A stretch of DNA of 7,069 nt from an uncultured Collinsella sp. (GTDB lineage: Bacteria; Actinomycetota; Coriobacteriia; Coriobacteriales; Coriobacteriaceae). This document shows positions 5,774 through 7,069 of this stretch, one piece after another. The notes beneath the pieces are model-generated. The model was not told the DNA's origin. It worked only from the letters and a program-made list of their open reading frames with translations, and made no database searches. The first letter of the stretch is position 1; each line of letters begins with the position of its first letter. The stretch is from contig CABUAT010000050.1 in NCBI GenBank assembly GCA_902489665.1, forward strand, positions 1-7,069. The letters are read 5' to 3'. A program made the translations under genes and the position numbers.

Positions 5774-6883
5774 GTGGCAGTGAAGATGGCGCGGTGTGAC
5801 GAGCCGACAGACGAACAGCTAGCGGCTTCCGTAATCCTAACAGGCGCCTCGGCGCTACGCATGATGCGCGCCGAGCGCCGACAAATGGGTTACATAAGCT
5901 GGAGGGACCTCGATCCCGATGAAGAGCGCCGTGTGCTGCGCACGTCGTCGCCCTCGACCGAGGACATCTATCTTCCCGACTTGGTGCGGATTGGGGCCGC
6001 AAGCGGCGAGGTGCAAGAAGGTCTTTGCTTGCTGGTGGGATCTGCGGCGCAGCGCCGCCGCATGCCTGGCGTGGGCTGGTCCGTATGCTCCGGGTTGCCC
6101 GCCGGCTCGATTCTAGAGGTAGAACCGGGGGTGTACAGTCTATCTCCCGAGGCCCTTTGTGTTGCCGTTGCGCGCGAGGTCGGCTGCATCCAGGCGTTTG
6201 CCCTGGCCCAGGAACTATGCTCTAAGATTTCACTGAGCGACCGCGGGAAGTATCTGCCTCCCTACACCTCGCCTGTTACGAATAAACTTGCAAAGGACAA
6301 GGACCAGCCAGCAGATGTGGGCTACTTTGAGGTTGAGCCGGTGCTGACGCCCGATCGTCTGGCAGATTACCTCGCGGTATGCAAGGGGAACGCAGCCAAG
6401 CAGCTGCAGCGTCTGTGTCCCTATCTTTCGGAAAACCTGCGCTCACCCATGGAGTGCATCATGCTCGCCCTGTTTTCGCTTCCGTTTTCCTATGGCGGAT
6501 TTGCCTGTGGTCCCTTTAAGACCGACTACAAGATTGAGTTCGATGACCGCGCGCAGGCAATCTCGGGGATGCCGCATGCAGTTTGCGATGCGTATCAGGA
6601 AGCAGCCCGGTTTGACCTGGAATACAACGGTGAGCTGGGCCATTCCTCCCGGAGGGGACGTATCCATGATGAAAAGCGCAACACGGGCTTGATTACTATG
6701 GGAATCGAGGTCGCGACGGTCAACAACGAAATGCTCTGTGACATGGAAGCGATGGAAGCGCTCGCATGGCGCATCTACCAACGCATGGGCAAGCGCTATC
6801 AGAATCGCGTAGAGGCTCGTCGAAAGAAGCAGGATGCGCTGCTGAACACGCTTCGAGCGTGTTTTGGGCTTAAGCCAGCATAA
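5774..6883 (+). CDS. DUF559/Vsr-like nuclease-fold protein, function unknown
   Basis: 369 residues counted from GTG 5774; GGGGTGAT (5763-5770) fits the 16S-complementary site at proper distance, whereas ATG 5786 is too far. The open frame extends upstream only inside comF and is ignored there. Residues 1-200 show no domain I recognise; residues about 221-320 carry the pattern of PD-(D/E)XK nucleases of the Vsr/DUF559 type, as in C-terminal parts of AbiEi-like proteins: RSPMEC with E227, D272, then 11 residues on E283 in LEYNG, H290, and D299-x2-R302 followed by a Leu and a Gly. E227, D272 and E283 are candidate metal ligands. The usual DG after the second acidic residue is NG here. Similar proteins, usually labelled hypothetical, are as I recall frequent in Collinsella and relatives. 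The family assignment is from motif spacing; nuclease activity is inference. It is probably co-transcribed with comF. Confidence 0.75.
   Translation: MAVKMARCDEPTDEQLAASVILTGASALRMMRAERRQMGYISWRDLDPDEERRVLRTSSPSTEDIYLPDLVRIGAASGEVQEGLCLLVGSAAQRRRMPGVGWSVCSGLPAGSILEVEPGVYSLSPEALCVAVAREVGCIQAFALAQELCSKISLSDRGKYLPPYTSPVTNKLAKDKDQPADVGYFEVEPVLTPDRLADYLAVCKGNAAKQLQRLCPYLSENLRSPMECIMLALFSLPFSYGGFACGPFKTDYKIEFDDRAQAISGMPHAVCDAYQEAARFDLEYNGELGHSSRRGRIHDEKRNTGLITMGIEVATVNNEMLCDMEAMEALAWRIYQRMGKRYQNRVEARRKKQDALLNTLRACFGLKPA
6845..6865 (+). terminator. terminator-like hairpin inside the 3' end of the nuclease-like gene
   Basis: AACACGCT (6845-6852) is perfectly inverted at 6856-6863 around the loop TCG, and the stem runs into TTTT (6862-6865). 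This has the shape of a small intrinsic terminator, yet it ends 15 nt before the stop codon (6881-6883). It may be a coincidence of the codons for TLRACF. No better terminator is visible after the gene. Confidence 0.3.
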
Positions 6884-7069
6884 ATCTATGGCTTTATAGG
6901 GGGCTTGTTATAGGCTCCGTGCAAAAAATGGCAAATATGAGTACTGTTACTAGATTAGTGACAGCGAAAACGAAGAAATCCGATCCGGAAATTGGTATTC
7001 ATTGAAAAGATAATGGTCGCGCGCGCAGACGTGGTGTAAGAGTGTCCTGAGGTCCGTCGCTGCAAGTCC
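6884..7069. other. AT-richer intergenic tail without a supported gene
   Basis: From about 6884 to 7015 the sequence is markedly richer in A and T than the genes before it. It holds an imperfect dyad, CTGTTACTA-gat-TAGTGACAG (6944-6964; 8 of 9 paired, 9 of 9 allowing G-U), and a GATAAT (7009-7014) without a -35 at a usable distance. A 25-codon frame (6928-7005) has no ribosome-binding site. I see no tRNA, repeat array or mobile-element end. Confidence 0.5.

Noticed and set aside
6928..7005. 25-codon frame (starting MANMSTV) after the last gene
   Set aside because: No ribosome-binding site, no recognisable feature, and it spans the dyad; frames of this length are expected by chance.

Overview
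The window looks like chromosomal DNA of a high-GC actinobacterium of the class Coriobacteriia, most likely Collinsella or a close relative. The grounds are strong G/C preference at third codon positions, the tmk-holB-PSP1(ricT) gene order, the style of the zinc-ribbon membrane protein, and a nuclease-like protein family I associate with this class. This assignment rests on recognition, not on a search.

Left part (1-1350): one minus-strand gene (115-1110) encodes a 331-residue single-pass membrane protein with an N-terminal four-cysteine zinc ribbon, a linker, one membrane helix, an 11-residue aspartate run and a helical outer domain. Two copies of a 69-bp palindromic repeat bracket it (29-97 and 1179-1247). 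The arms are nearly identical and the 23-nt loops have diverged. The second copy lies between this gene's promoter and the promoter candidates of the plus-strand operon.

Middle part (1351-4854): a tight plus-strand operon encodes thymidylate kinase (tmk), the delta' subunit of the DNA polymerase III clamp loader (holB) and a PSP1/RicT-type protein. tmk and holB are 1 nt apart; holB and the PSP1 gene overlap by 10 nt. The same order (tmk ... holB-ricT) occurs in Bacillus, where tmk and holB serve DNA synthesis and RicT acts in an Fe-S complex tied to RNA processing and development. Here the PSP1 protein has an additional five-cysteine cluster and a roughly 240-residue disordered tail of arginine clusters and RG repeats.

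Right part (4855-7069): comF (ComF-family phosphoribosyltransferase with two zinc-knuckle-like cysteine sets) follows a 102-bp gap. The gap holds a promoter-like GGGGTATCAT and a long hairpin whose 3' arm contains the comF ribosome-binding site. Ten nt after comF begins a 369-residue protein whose C-terminal half matches the pattern of Vsr/DUF559-like PD-(D/E)XK nucleases (also seen in AbiEi-like proteins); its function is unknown. The last 186 bp are clearly more AT-rich, contain a small dyad, and hold no gene I can support.

Most of the window is ordinary housekeeping. The parts most worth a second look are the paired palindromes, the hairpin over the comF start, the tailed PSP1 protein and the nuclease-like gene behind comF. 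I see no complete new system.
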